A stretch of DNA of 24,531 bases. Origin: a virus. Shown here in pieces: positions 7,656-15,000 of the stretch (positions are counted from its first letter, which is position 1; each line of letters begins with the position of its first letter). The stretch spans positions 1 to 24,531 of the IMG/VR virus record IMGVR_UViG_3300025418_000289, one strand, 5' to 3'. The position numbers were made by a program, and so were the translations under genes. Under the pieces are notes generated by a model. It ran no database searches. It was not told the DNA's origin and saw only the letters and a program-made list of their open reading frames with translations.

Positions 7656-8652
7656 ATGCTTGTTCCTGTGTTAAGTTGATATATTCTTGAATTTGTTGTT
7701 GCTGCATATTGTAGCCAGCATTTAGTAATTGCATACTCATGACTACACCGAAACCTGGAACGATTTCTTTACCTTTGGGTATGCTAGTTTTCGCCTCTGT
7801 CTTGTTGGTTTCCGAGCTTCCTGTAGAGTTGCTCGTATTGCTCGATGCTGTCCCAGAGGTGACGTCTGACTTTTGTGTAGTCCCACTTTGGCTTGTTGTT
7901 GTTGTCGTTGTGTCTACCAATGGGGTATTCGCAATAACAGGGTTTTGTTGAACATCCACAGGTGGGGCAATCTGTGTTGTCGAATTCATTTGTTTGCTGA
8001 TCACCGAGTTTGGATTCGTCGGGCTGATCGGTGACACTGGGCTTGTCGGATTGTTTAGATTCGTGACCGACATGACGCATGTATTCGAAGTCGTAACCCA
8101 ATCCGACCATATTGGCGTGGAATATGGATCCGAACAAGTCGATGATCTGTTTTGTAGTATGCTTCCAATATACCCAGATTGACACGATAATGTCTGTGTC
8201 TGAGTTGATGGTTTGCATGTTGCTGGATCCGGTGTGCATGAATTGGTTGTAGTGATCCACGCTCCCGGGACGGGTTGACCATAGGGATCTGGACAACTCG
8301 TTGTTGTTTGTTGGGTTATCTGTCCTGAAAAATGGGTCGGACAACTTAGACTCCTTGCTGAAACGCTTGTCTGACAGCTCGGTGGAAGCGGCGTGCAGTT
8401 GTTCGAAGTTGTTTGCCATGGGCTCCAAGTTTGCGTCGAACAGAAGTAAGTCCTACTTTGATTGATAGCACCAGTTTGATGCGCACCACATTGAAGTGTT
8501 TGAAATTCAACTGATGATGTGCATGGCGGTGGTATATAACAAACGGGATGGCCGTAAAATTGAGCCAGTTGATTACACCAGTCCGTAAATCCATCAGCAC
8601 TCGCACTACTCCTTGAGAGGAGGAATAGCAGGAATATTATAGTCCTCGCCAT
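7519..8652 (-). CDS. Secreted protein with three cysteine-rich repeats
   Basis: The start chosen is ATG at 8652, giving 377 residues beginning MARTIIFLLFLLSRSSASADG, a clean signal peptide with probable cleavage after ASA (residue 19). An upstream ATG at 8709 would bury the signal and is rejected. Residues 44-192 hold three repeats of about 45 residues, each with four cysteines (44-86, 93-139, 146-192) and the pattern C-x(10)-C-x(15)-C then W-x-x-W or W-I and TTSN-x-C, loosely like thrombospondin type 1 repeats. Residues 200-295 are Ser/Thr/Asn/Pro-rich linker. The C-terminal part has a Met/Gln-rich helix (GFGVVMSMQLLNAGYN) and ends DNPLQRSGFGD. Disulfides would form in the periplasm. It overlaps 47 bases of the gene before it and 137 of the gene after. 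Function is not known; cell-surface binding or superinfection exclusion is possible. Confidence 0.65.
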   Translation of the reverse strand: MARTIIFLLFLLSRSSASADGFTDWCNQLAQFYGHPVCYIPPPCTSSVEFQTLQCGAHQTGAINQSRTYFCSTQTWSPWQTTSNNCTPLPPSCQTSVSARSLSCPTHFSGQITQQTTTSCPDPYGQPVPGAWITTTNSCTPDPATCKPSTQTQTLSCQSGYIGSILQNRSSTCSDPYSTPIWSDWVTTSNTCVMSVTNLNNPTSPVSPISPTNPNSVISKQMNSTTQIAPPVDVQQNPVIANTPLVDTTTTTTSQSGTTQKSDVTSGTASSNTSNSTGSSETNKTEAKTSIPKGKEIVPGFGVVMSMQLLNAGYNMQQQQIQEYINLTQEQAYGREQDILLNFITSDDIGINFNSIANYRWRSLLGDNPLQRSGFGD

Positions 8653-9061
8653 AGAGCTTTTTAAATCTTTCAGGGTAACGTTTAAACCAAGCTTTCTTTG
8701 CTGCATCACCGACTGCTCCGCCTAATGGACATGGACTGCCTGACATCTCCATCGCGTCCCATACTTTTGGATCTTGACAGAGCACTGAAACTGCCGCCAC
8801 TTTAAGACCTAAGTCATTGAGTGTTTTAGCTAGTTTGATTTTTACGCAATTATCATCAAGAAGTACAGTACCGCCAGAGAGAGATAGTACGCCAATGTTC
8901 CCAGCCCCAGAGACGGGTACTGCGCAAACATCTTGGCTAAAAGCAGACATAGAGGGAGCCATGGCACTAGATACAGGCATGCCTTTGTTTTGAATAACAG
9001 TAGTATCTGCATAAGCTATCCCAAACCATAAACAAAGAATCGTACCTAAAATACGTTTCAT
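8606..9061 (-). CDS. Small exported protein of unknown function
   Basis: A 151-residue protein with a typical Sec signal, MKRILGTILCLWFGIAYADTT, cut most likely after AYA (residue 18). The mature part has a conserved-looking MPVSSAMAPSMSAFSQDVC segment, then CVKIKLAKTLNDLG and VSVLCQDPKVWDAMEMSG. Four cysteines in the mature chain suggest two disulfides in the periplasm. The C-terminus is a charged helix ending PAIPPLKE. Its ATG follows the stop of the 73-residue membrane protein without a gap (TAAATG). I recall similar proteins in other uncultured aquatic phages but no assigned activity. With the next gene it forms a pair of exported proteins in the lysis cassette, so envelope modification or exclusion of other phages are reasonable but unproven ideas. 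Confidence 0.72.
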   Translation of the reverse strand: MKRILGTILCLWFGIAYADTTVIQNKGMPVSSAMAPSMSAFSQDVCAVPVSGAGNIGVLSLSGGTVLLDDNCVKIKLAKTLNDLGLKVAAVSVLCQDPKVWDAMEMSGSPCPLGGAVGDAAKKAWFKRYPERFKKLYGEDYNIPAIPPLKE

Positions 9062-9283
9062 TTATTTGTCTGCCTTGTCATCTAATTTTTCAAAAATACG
9101 GTCTAGCATGTTTTTGATTTCGTCAATGTCGCGACGATAATCATCTTTAGTTACGTATGAAAGTGGCATCTCTGCTATTTTATCTTCAAGACGTAAGATA
9201 GATCTTGACATACTATTCAATACCCAAGCGCCAAAGAAACCAATAAGTCCTAAGGCAATATTAATAAGGGTTTGGGTATCCAT
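9062..9283 (-). CDS. Small single-span membrane protein with coiled-coil tail
   Basis: The product has 73 residues. Residues 4-24 (LINIALGLIGFFGAWVLNSM) form one membrane helix. The rest is a charged helix with heptad spacing, containing YVTKDDYRRDIDEIKNMLD and ending KLDDKADK. Short proteins of this shape are common next to phage lysis genes and are usually left unnamed. The start overlaps the stop of the gene before it (TAATG) and the stop abuts the exported protein gene, so it belongs to the same transcript. It could be a holin-like or antiholin-like partner of the 3-TM holin, or a membrane tether. No catalytic residues are visible. Confidence 0.72.
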   Translation of the reverse strand: MDTQTLINIALGLIGFFGAWVLNSMSRSILRLEDKIAEMPLSYVTKDDYRRDIDEIKNMLDRIFEKLDDKADK

Positions 9284-9462
9284 TATTTTTTCTTTAAACC
9301 TTTCAGCGTTTGAGCCAATCTTGCACGTTGACCAGTCACGCCAGATTTTTTAGCAGCGGATGCTAATTTACCAGCGGGGATCTTTTCACTTTTTTTAACA
9401 CCAAGAGACTCTTTAAGTGCGCCAGGTTTTTTAATTGCTTTTTGAATCCACTTTTCTGCCAT
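9283..9462 (-). CDS. Small basic conserved phage protein
   Basis: A 59-residue protein reading MAEKWIQKAIKKPGAL at the start and ARLAQTLKGLKKK at the end. It is very lysine-rich, with the pattern WIQKAIKKPGALKESLGV followed by KIPAGKLASAAKKSG, a layout I recognise from short uncharacterised proteins in many phages. AGGA lies about 9 bases before the ATG. Its TAA shares a base with the next ATG, and it starts 2 bases after the previous stop, so it fits the gene row precisely. No cysteine, signal or membrane segment is present. A DNA- or RNA-binding or virion-internal role would fit the charge; none is established. Confidence 0.8.
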   Translation of the reverse strand: MAEKWIQKAIKKPGALKESLGVKKSEKIPAGKLASAAKKSGVTGQRARLAQTLKGLKKK

Positions 9463-9464
9463 GA

Positions 9465-9695
9465 TTATTGTCCTTGATTTGGTGATAAGCTAGATGGTTG
9501 TGAAATTGCTGGAGCTTCAGCTGGAACAGCAGCTTCTTCAACTACAGGTGCTGGAGCAGGTGCTGCTTTCTTGTGTGCTAATTTACCGATAAGGTTTTCT
9601 ACACCGTGAATAACAATTCTTACATAGCTTACTAATGTTTTAACTACTGCGAGTAAAGCTTTAACTACATTCCATAAGTCTTTAATTAATTGCAT
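9465..9695 (-). CDS. Short amphipathic-helix protein with Ala/Pro-rich tail
   Basis: The product has 76 residues. Residues 1-40 (beginning MQLIKDLWNVVKALLAVVKT) form one long hydrophobic or amphipathic helix, too charged for a clear membrane span but likely to lie on a membrane. Residues 41-76 are an AKKAAPAPAPVVEE-type low-complexity tail ending in Ser/Pro/Gln. A strong AAAGGAG is placed 6 bases before the ATG, so it is well translated. It heads the row of small envelope proteins. It is not recognised; a pinholin-like or membrane-associated accessory protein is one possibility. Confidence 0.68.
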   Translation of the reverse strand: MQLIKDLWNVVKALLAVVKTLVSYVRIVIHGVENLIGKLAHKKAAPAPAPVVEEAAVPAEAPAISQPSSLSPNQGQ

Positions 9696-9712
9696 TTAAA
9701 TCTCCTTTATTG

Positions 9713-10591
9713 TTAATCTAATACTACTTTTAAGTCATTTATAAACTTAATACCGTCAATTAAATATTTTGATGTTATATTATTTTTAATATCTACTACA
9801 ATAATGTAACAACTTTGATCTTTGGTATTGGTTTTAAAATTAACTGAACAACCTATAATAATTTTGTCATCATAGACGTCCAATCCTCTTAAAAAAGTAC
9901 TTGAACTATCAACTAACTTAAATGGTTTTGATACATTAGTATTTAAGTCAATCATTAGTATTTCGCCGGTGCCTGTTGATAGGGTGTACAAATAGTTATC
10001 CACTACTCTAATCCCATGGCAACACTTGCCAGCTCTTGCCACTAACTTGATGTCGAATGTGTTGACCTTGTCAAAGTATCCAAAATCAGACTCGACAAAA
10101 TTTTTATTATGACGACAGAAATAAATTTTATCGCCTGCATCAAACAACGAGTTAAGGTGCCTTGAATCTAACTGATCCGCGTTAAGGGGCTGCAGATGAA
10201 TATCTACACGGTTCAGAAGATTAACGTTTATATATTTGTTAATTTTATTTTTTACATCATGAATGCCAATAGTATCTATGGCAGTATGACATACGTAAAA
10301 TGTATCTTGATCTTTTACAATCTGGTGGGTATTAATCACCATAGGTATGGAGATAAGACCCTTAAATTCATAGGAAGTTTTATCAAACTTACCCAGTTTA
10401 TCATTAGACGCAATGTAGATATACTGATCGTCTACATCTACACCAAAGGGGCGGTATGTGGGCCTTCCTTTGCCTTGTAGATTGGGTGAATCTAATTCTT
10501 TTGTTTTTGAATGACGGTGCGTGATCGTGTTTGAATTAAGGTCAAATACTACGAAATCATGCTCTTCTGTTGTAATCAGGAGTCTTGTCAT
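9713..10591 (-). CDS. Six-bladed beta-propeller protein
   Basis: The product has 292 residues. A repeated unit of two or three strands is visible about six times: RPFGVDVDDQYIYIASNDKL (about 46), HQIVKDQDTFYVCH (about 88), RHLNSLFDAGDKIYFCRH (about 142), CCHGIRVVDNYLYTLSTGTG (about 189), LRGLDVYDDKIIIGCS (about 234) and FINDLKVV at the end. This is the pattern of NHL/SMP-30-like or DUF4915-like beta-propellers, which bind ligands or act as lactonases or glycosyl-enzyme partners. No signal peptide is present. Its ATG overlaps the stop of the oxygenase gene (ATGA), with GGAG 8 bases upstream, so the two are co-translated. The GC and codon style look more AT-rich and less repetitive than the fibre genes, as expected for an acquired accessory gene. 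Fold is confident, activity unknown. Confidence 0.72.
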   Translation of the reverse strand: MTRLLITTEEHDFVVFDLNSNTITHRHSKTKELDSPNLQGKGRPTYRPFGVDVDDQYIYIASNDKLGKFDKTSYEFKGLISIPMVINTHQIVKDQDTFYVCHTAIDTIGIHDVKNKINKYINVNLLNRVDIHLQPLNADQLDSRHLNSLFDAGDKIYFCRHNKNFVESDFGYFDKVNTFDIKLVARAGKCCHGIRVVDNYLYTLSTGTGEILMIDLNTNVSKPFKLVDSSSTFLRGLDVYDDKIIIGCSVNFKTNTKDQSCYIIVVDIKNNITSKYLIDGIKFINDLKVVLD

Positions 10592-11133
10592 ACGTCAAGC
10601 TCCAATATAAAATTAATCACTACGCGTCTTTTGTGCTGCGTTGGCACAGATGATCTGTGCGTTTGCTTTGAATTAATCACGACACAGTTACCCTTTTTAG
10701 GTGATGATGTAAAAAGAACTGTCTTTTTATCATCATCGTAAACTGTCGTATCACCATCGGAATCCGTGACGTAATACACAAAGCTTACAAAGTTGCCTGG
10801 GTTTGTGATATCCATATCAGTATGGATTAAATTATCTAGCGACTCAGGTGTGTGTGCTATGTTGGGTATTAAGTTACCTTTAATTCTTACTACACGCTTT
10901 ACTTTAATGCCTGTGCGTTCTACAAAGTAGCCGATTATCATATTGACTAAATTGTAGTGTGCCGACCACACTTTTTTGTTTAAGAAAAATACGTGGGTCA
11001 TTTGGAATATGTCTTTGTCCGGTTTCATTGGGACAATATTTTCTGAGTTCCAGTACCATGGAAACCCAGTGGACGTCATAAGTTTATGTACCTCATCTTC
11101 TAAAGATTGAGGTAACAGCTTTTCAATAATCAT
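10588..11133 (-). CDS. 2OG-Fe(II) oxygenase
   Basis: A 181-residue member of the 2-oxoglutarate/Fe(II)-dependent dioxygenase superfamily. The iron-binding HxD motif is H104-T-D106 in NLIHTDMDI, the distal histidine is H159 in KQTHRSS, and R169 or R170 in KRRVVINF is the expected 2-oxoglutarate-binding arginine. SPKKGNCVVINSKQTH matches the strand-turn before the distal histidine, and TDSDGDTTVYD matches the edge strand with a GDT motif. Length is that of the small phage members. The enzymes hydroxylate proteins, nucleotides or small molecules; the substrate here is not visible. No Shine-Dalgarno precedes the ATG, but an extended -10 box lies 6 bases upstream. It overlaps the beta-propeller gene by 4 bases, suggesting they work on the same target. 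Confidence 0.82.
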   Translation of the reverse strand: MIIEKLLPQSLEDEVHKLMTSTGFPWYWNSENIVPMKPDKDIFQMTHVFFLNKKVWSAHYNLVNMIIGYFVERTGIKVKRVVRIKGNLIPNIAHTPESLDNLIHTDMDITNPGNFVSFVYYVTDSDGDTTVYDDDKKTVLFTSSPKKGNCVVINSKQTHRSSVPTQHKRRVVINFILELDV

Positions 11134-11150
11134 ACGATTATTATATCAAA
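11134..11150 (-). promoter_or_regulatory. Extended -10 promoter for the oxygenase/propeller pair
   Basis: On the minus strand the sequence reads TTTGATATAATAATCGTATG. TGATATAAT (11148-11140) is a complete extended -10 element (TGnTATAAT), followed by 6 bases and the ATG at 11133. Transcription would start at or next to the A of the ATG, giving a leaderless message, which agrees with the lack of a Shine-Dalgarno. No good -35 box is seen 17 bases upstream (CAACCA), but extended -10 promoters do not need one. AT-rich sequence alone could produce this by chance. Confidence 0.5.
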
Positions 11151-11153
11151 TAA

Positions 11154-11525
11154 TTAAGAAGATGGTTGAGTTACTTCTACCCATGATGTTGTAGCTTCAT
11201 CCCATGAGTAAACTTTACCGTCTGTTGGATAGTCTACAGGTGCTTTCCATTGAGCAGTAGCTTCGTCTAAAACCCATGAAGCAAAAGGTTGTGGTGGGAT
11301 AAATGCGTCTAGTGTTGCATCATATTTATAGCCAATACCTGCGTAATTCTTGCGGATTTTAGCGTTGTATGATGTTTGTTTCCAAGTGCCGCCAAGAAGG
11401 TTATTACAGAACGCAGCACCAATTGCTTCATTCTCTACACCGTCTTTATCGGCCGTGTCTTGGTTAGCAACTACAATTACTTGAGTTACTATGTTTTCTT
11501 CGTTAATCTGACAAAAGTGCGCCAT
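11154..11525 (-). CDS. Conserved fibre-associated phage protein
   Basis: The product has 123 residues. It opens MAHFCQINEENIVTQVIVV and carries the GGTWKQTSYN then RKNYAGIGYKYD and ALDAFIPPQPFASWVLDEAT patterns, ending in YSWDEATTSWVEV. I recognise this layout from small proteins encoded next to fibre genes in many marine and freshwater phages and cyanophages. It is usually described only as a hypothetical or virion structural protein. Two short tryptophan-containing beta repeats near the C-terminus (SWVLDEATAQW and SWDEATTSWV) suggest a small adhesin-like or tip module. AAAGGAG precedes the ATG. It is separated from the large adhesin only by the HNH gene, so it probably was originally the next gene in the fibre operon. 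The role is inferred from neighbours. Confidence 0.72.
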   Translation of the reverse strand: MAHFCQINEENIVTQVIVVANQDTADKDGVENEAIGAAFCNNLLGGTWKQTSYNAKIRKNYAGIGYKYDATLDAFIPPQPFASWVLDEATAQWKAPVDYPTDGKVYSWDEATTSWVEVTQPSS

Positions 11526-11539
11526 CTATTACTCCTTTA

Positions 11540-12001
11540 TTAAATATGTTTCCAGGTATTGCTACGCCAAATACGATAGATTGTAGATGGAACTACATTA
11601 AATTCTTGGCATAATTTTTTATAACTTTCATTCATTCTATTTTTTATAGAAACTATTTGGTCATTAGTTAATTTATGATGACCTTGCATTTCACCTTTAG
11701 CTTGTCTATTTTTATTTATTTTATCTTTTATATTATCTTGATGAGTTCCATAAAATAAATGTTTAGGATTCACACATAATCGATTATCACAAGTATGACA
11801 TACACACATTCCATCTTGTTTTCCTAAATGTATTTCAGCAGAATATCTATGCGCTTTAGTTTGTTTATTATTATCACTATCCCAAAATTGACCATAACCA
11901 TCTTTGTCTATTCCAGCAATATAGTTCCAACATTCATTATCTAAACGTTTATCTATTTTACTCCAAAATCTTATTAAACTATTTGTCTTTGATCTAGCCA
12001 T
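11540..12001 (-). CDS. HNH homing endonuclease with C-terminal HTH
   Basis: A 153-residue free-standing endonuclease. [16 protein letters not shown] at the N-terminus and [10 protein letters not shown] lead into the HNH core [19 protein letters not shown] (about residues 92-110), with NPKHL supplying the N and second H and paired cysteines for zinc; this is the HNH_3 class. Residues 115-153 hold a DNA-binding tail: [16 protein letters not shown] then a helix-turn-helix-like [17 protein letters not shown], similar to NUMOD-type modules. It sits in a 14-base-flanked slot between the large adhesin and its small partner and is AT-rich relative to them. AAGGTGA, overlapping the adhesin stop, precedes the ATG. 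Such genes spread by cutting intron- or gene-less alleles near their own site. Class is confident; the target site is unknown. Confidence 0.88.
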   Translation of the reverse strand: MARSKTNSLIRFWSKIDKRLDNECWNYIAGIDKDGYGQFWDSDNNKQTKAHRYSAEIHLGKQDGMCVCHTCDNRLCVNPKHLFYGTHQDNIKDKINKNRQAKGEMQGHHKLTNDQIVSIKNRMNESYKKLCQEFNVVPSTIYRIWRSNTWKHI

Positions 12002-12004
12002 ATA

Positions 12005-15000
12005 TCACCTTGCATTAGAAATTTTTGTAGGATTTTCTGCAAATGCTGCGTAAATGTATGTTGCTCCTGATGAATAGTTTACATCACTACCAGAATCTCT
12101 AATTTTAAATCCATTGCTTACAATATCAATTAAATCACCTCCACTACCTTCTACATTTGTAGAATTAGGAAGTAAATATAAATTAGCAACATTGTAAGGA
12201 CTTCTAGAAGTGTCTAATACTACCCAATTATTACCAGCAACACTTCCTTTAATTAATATATATTTTGGTCTAAATCCACAATATATAAATGGACCATCAG
12301 TAGAAGCATTTGCTGTGTAACTTCCAAAAGCGGAGAAGCCTGGAATAGCTGCCCAGCAATAGGCTACTATAGGACTAGCACTTTGATTTGGATATACACT
12401 AGAACCTAAAGAAAATACAGATGATGTAGGAGATGTATTATTAAATGCTGTAGAGTCTGCTGTATAAGCATTAGTTTGGTTTAAATACATACCACCACCA
12501 TTGCCCATAGACACATGATAAACTTGCCAAGCTCTTGCAGTTCCACCACTTCTTTGTTTAAAGAATATCATGCTTGGCGCAACACCAAGCCCATGTCCTA
12601 CTGTAGCATTAGCACCTGTTCCTGTATAAGTCACTACACTAAACCCAGCAGTTGTGTTTACAGATACAGTAGATGTAATAGAGCCTGAAGTATTAGATGA
12701 TGTTGAACCTTGTCCAGCTTGCCATTGCCAGCCTACATAAGTGGCAGTATTGTTATTATAATTAGTGTCTGTTCCTAATGACCAACCATTGCTATTAAAT
12801 GCTGTTAAACCATTGGTATCTGTTGTTTCTGCACCTGTAGTATCAGATATAAGTGCTTTTGTAACACCTCTAACAGAGTCAGTTAATTTATGATCTGTAG
12901 CTGCACTTCTTGATTTTACCCATACTAAATCAGGTTTAAATCCTGCGGTATTAGTAATAGATTGTGTAGAGCCATTACCTGTATATAGCGTTGCATCCAT
13001 ATACTTATTACCCTGTAATATAGTAGGGGTAGGTAGGTTATATGTGTTTAGTGCTACATAGCCTGTAGGAGGTGTGTAAGAAAATGGTCTTTGTCCAAAG
13101 TTAATAATATTTACTGTGGATGTTGCAGTAGATGAATACGCTGGTTTAAATGTTCCTGATATTCCTGTAAATGCAGTTCCTTGACTTGTGCCATTTTTAT
13201 AAAATGTTAGTGTTCCTCCATCTAAATCTAATGCAACACCAACAATATCACCAGCAGTTTGATAAGTTGCACCATAAGACGTTCCTGTGTTATTGTTATA
13301 TTTTTGACCATTAACACTATAATATCCATAAGATGTAGATGTTTGACCAGGAAACAAAGCATTAGAAATATTATCTGAAGTGGAAATAATGCCATTCATA
13401 TAATCTGCTACTCCTGTTGCATTAACAGTATATTCCCAATACCATTTGCCACTAGACACAGCAAATGATCCAGCAATAGCAGTCCAAGTTGACGCAGTTC
13501 CACTTGTTGATTGTAAATTAGCGGCTAAAGTAGTTACAGTTGAATATTTATCTAAAGGATTAAGTGTGCAGTAATTACCCACAGTCGCACTTGTTAGCGT
13601 AGGAACATCAGTCATAGCATCATAAGTTGTGCCTGCTGTTAAGCTAATGTTGTTAGTTGTCCAATTATTACCGTTAGGTGAACTATCGTAGCCTAATGTT
13701 GTGGTAGATATTGTGTTACCAAATGTTAAGTAGAAACCGTTAGTTCCGTATGTGCCTGTGTATTTAATTGGTTTCCATACTTGATTAGCGTCATTGTTAC
13801 CGAAGTAATATGGTGCTAAGGCTTGGCCATCAATGAAGTTAATGTCAGCCATGTATCCATCAAAATATGTATTAAATGTAGAATTAACAGCAGTAGCACC
13901 TACAGCATGAGGAACTGTATTATTAATTGAATTTACAGAATTTTGTGTTGGATAAGTTGCTGCGGCAAATGAAGTTACTTGATTACCATTAATGTAAAAC
14001 ATAACACGATTAGCTGCAGTTGCTTGTGTAGTATCAACAGCAACAACTATATGATACCAAGCTGAAGGATCACGAAATACTTGAGATGTAACTACATCAA
14101 CAGATGCTGCACCTGCAGTAAAAAACTCTAATTGATCTGATGAATTAAAACGAATAACATCATAAGTAGGTGCTGTTGTTCCTGCACCAAATAAAGTAAA
14201 ATAATTACCTAAAGAACCTCGTTTAACCCATGCACTCCAAGTATAAGTAGTTCTGTTAGATGCTTGAGATGGAGTTCTATTTAAATATGCAGATGCACTT
14301 AATCTAAACCTTAAAGAATTGTTTAGGTTATTAGTAAGTGGTGTTAAAGCACCTGTAGCTGTAAATGTGTGGATAGTATTACCACCTGATGATGTGACTA
14401 GACCACCGTTAAATACTTGTGAGCCAGCGTATGAGATGATAACAATACCTGATCCGCCTGAGCCACCAGCAAAACCAACAGAAGCATTATTACCGCCACC
14501 ACCACCACCACCACCTAAATTAGTTGTGCCTGAAACTCCATTAGCATTAGTTCCTCCGTTACCACCACCATAAGTAGCAGTTCCACCAGAGCCTGAATTT
14601 TGTGCATTACCACCACCACCTCCACCTGCATAGTTTACAGATACTCCAGTTATTGAAGATGCTACTCCTGTTCCTCCAGCACCTCCAGACAAACTTACAC
14701 CTATAGCTCCTGCGCCACCTGCACCACCACCACCACCTGATTGATTATTTGTTGATGTTGCACCTGCATATCCTTGACCGCTAGTTCCTGAACCACCTGT
14801 ATTGTTGCTATTACCACCACCACCGCCACCTCCTGAACCACCAGATGTAGCAGCTGTATTATATGCGCCTCCACCACCGCCACCTGTTGAAGTAAGCGTA
14901 GTTAGACCTGTGCCTGATATAACTGAATTTCCTCCAGCAGAACCAGAAACACCTGCACTTGTTCCGCCTGTTCCACCTGCACCTACAGTTACTACATAAG

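Noticed and set aside
7784-8606. Alternative minus-strand frames of 214 and 86 residues inside the cysteine-repeat gene
   Set aside because: They overlap completely with the frame that has a signal peptide and regular cysteine repeats; their own translations show no domain pattern.
8653-8709. Upstream ATG extending the cysteine-repeat protein by 19 residues
   Set aside because: It would place a charged stretch before the signal peptide and increase the overlap with the previous gene to over 100 bases.
14319-14999. Plus-strand open frames rich in proline (14319-14573, 14802-14999)
   Set aside because: They are the reverse complement of glycine codon runs in the adhesin gene; no ribosome site and no protein-like composition.
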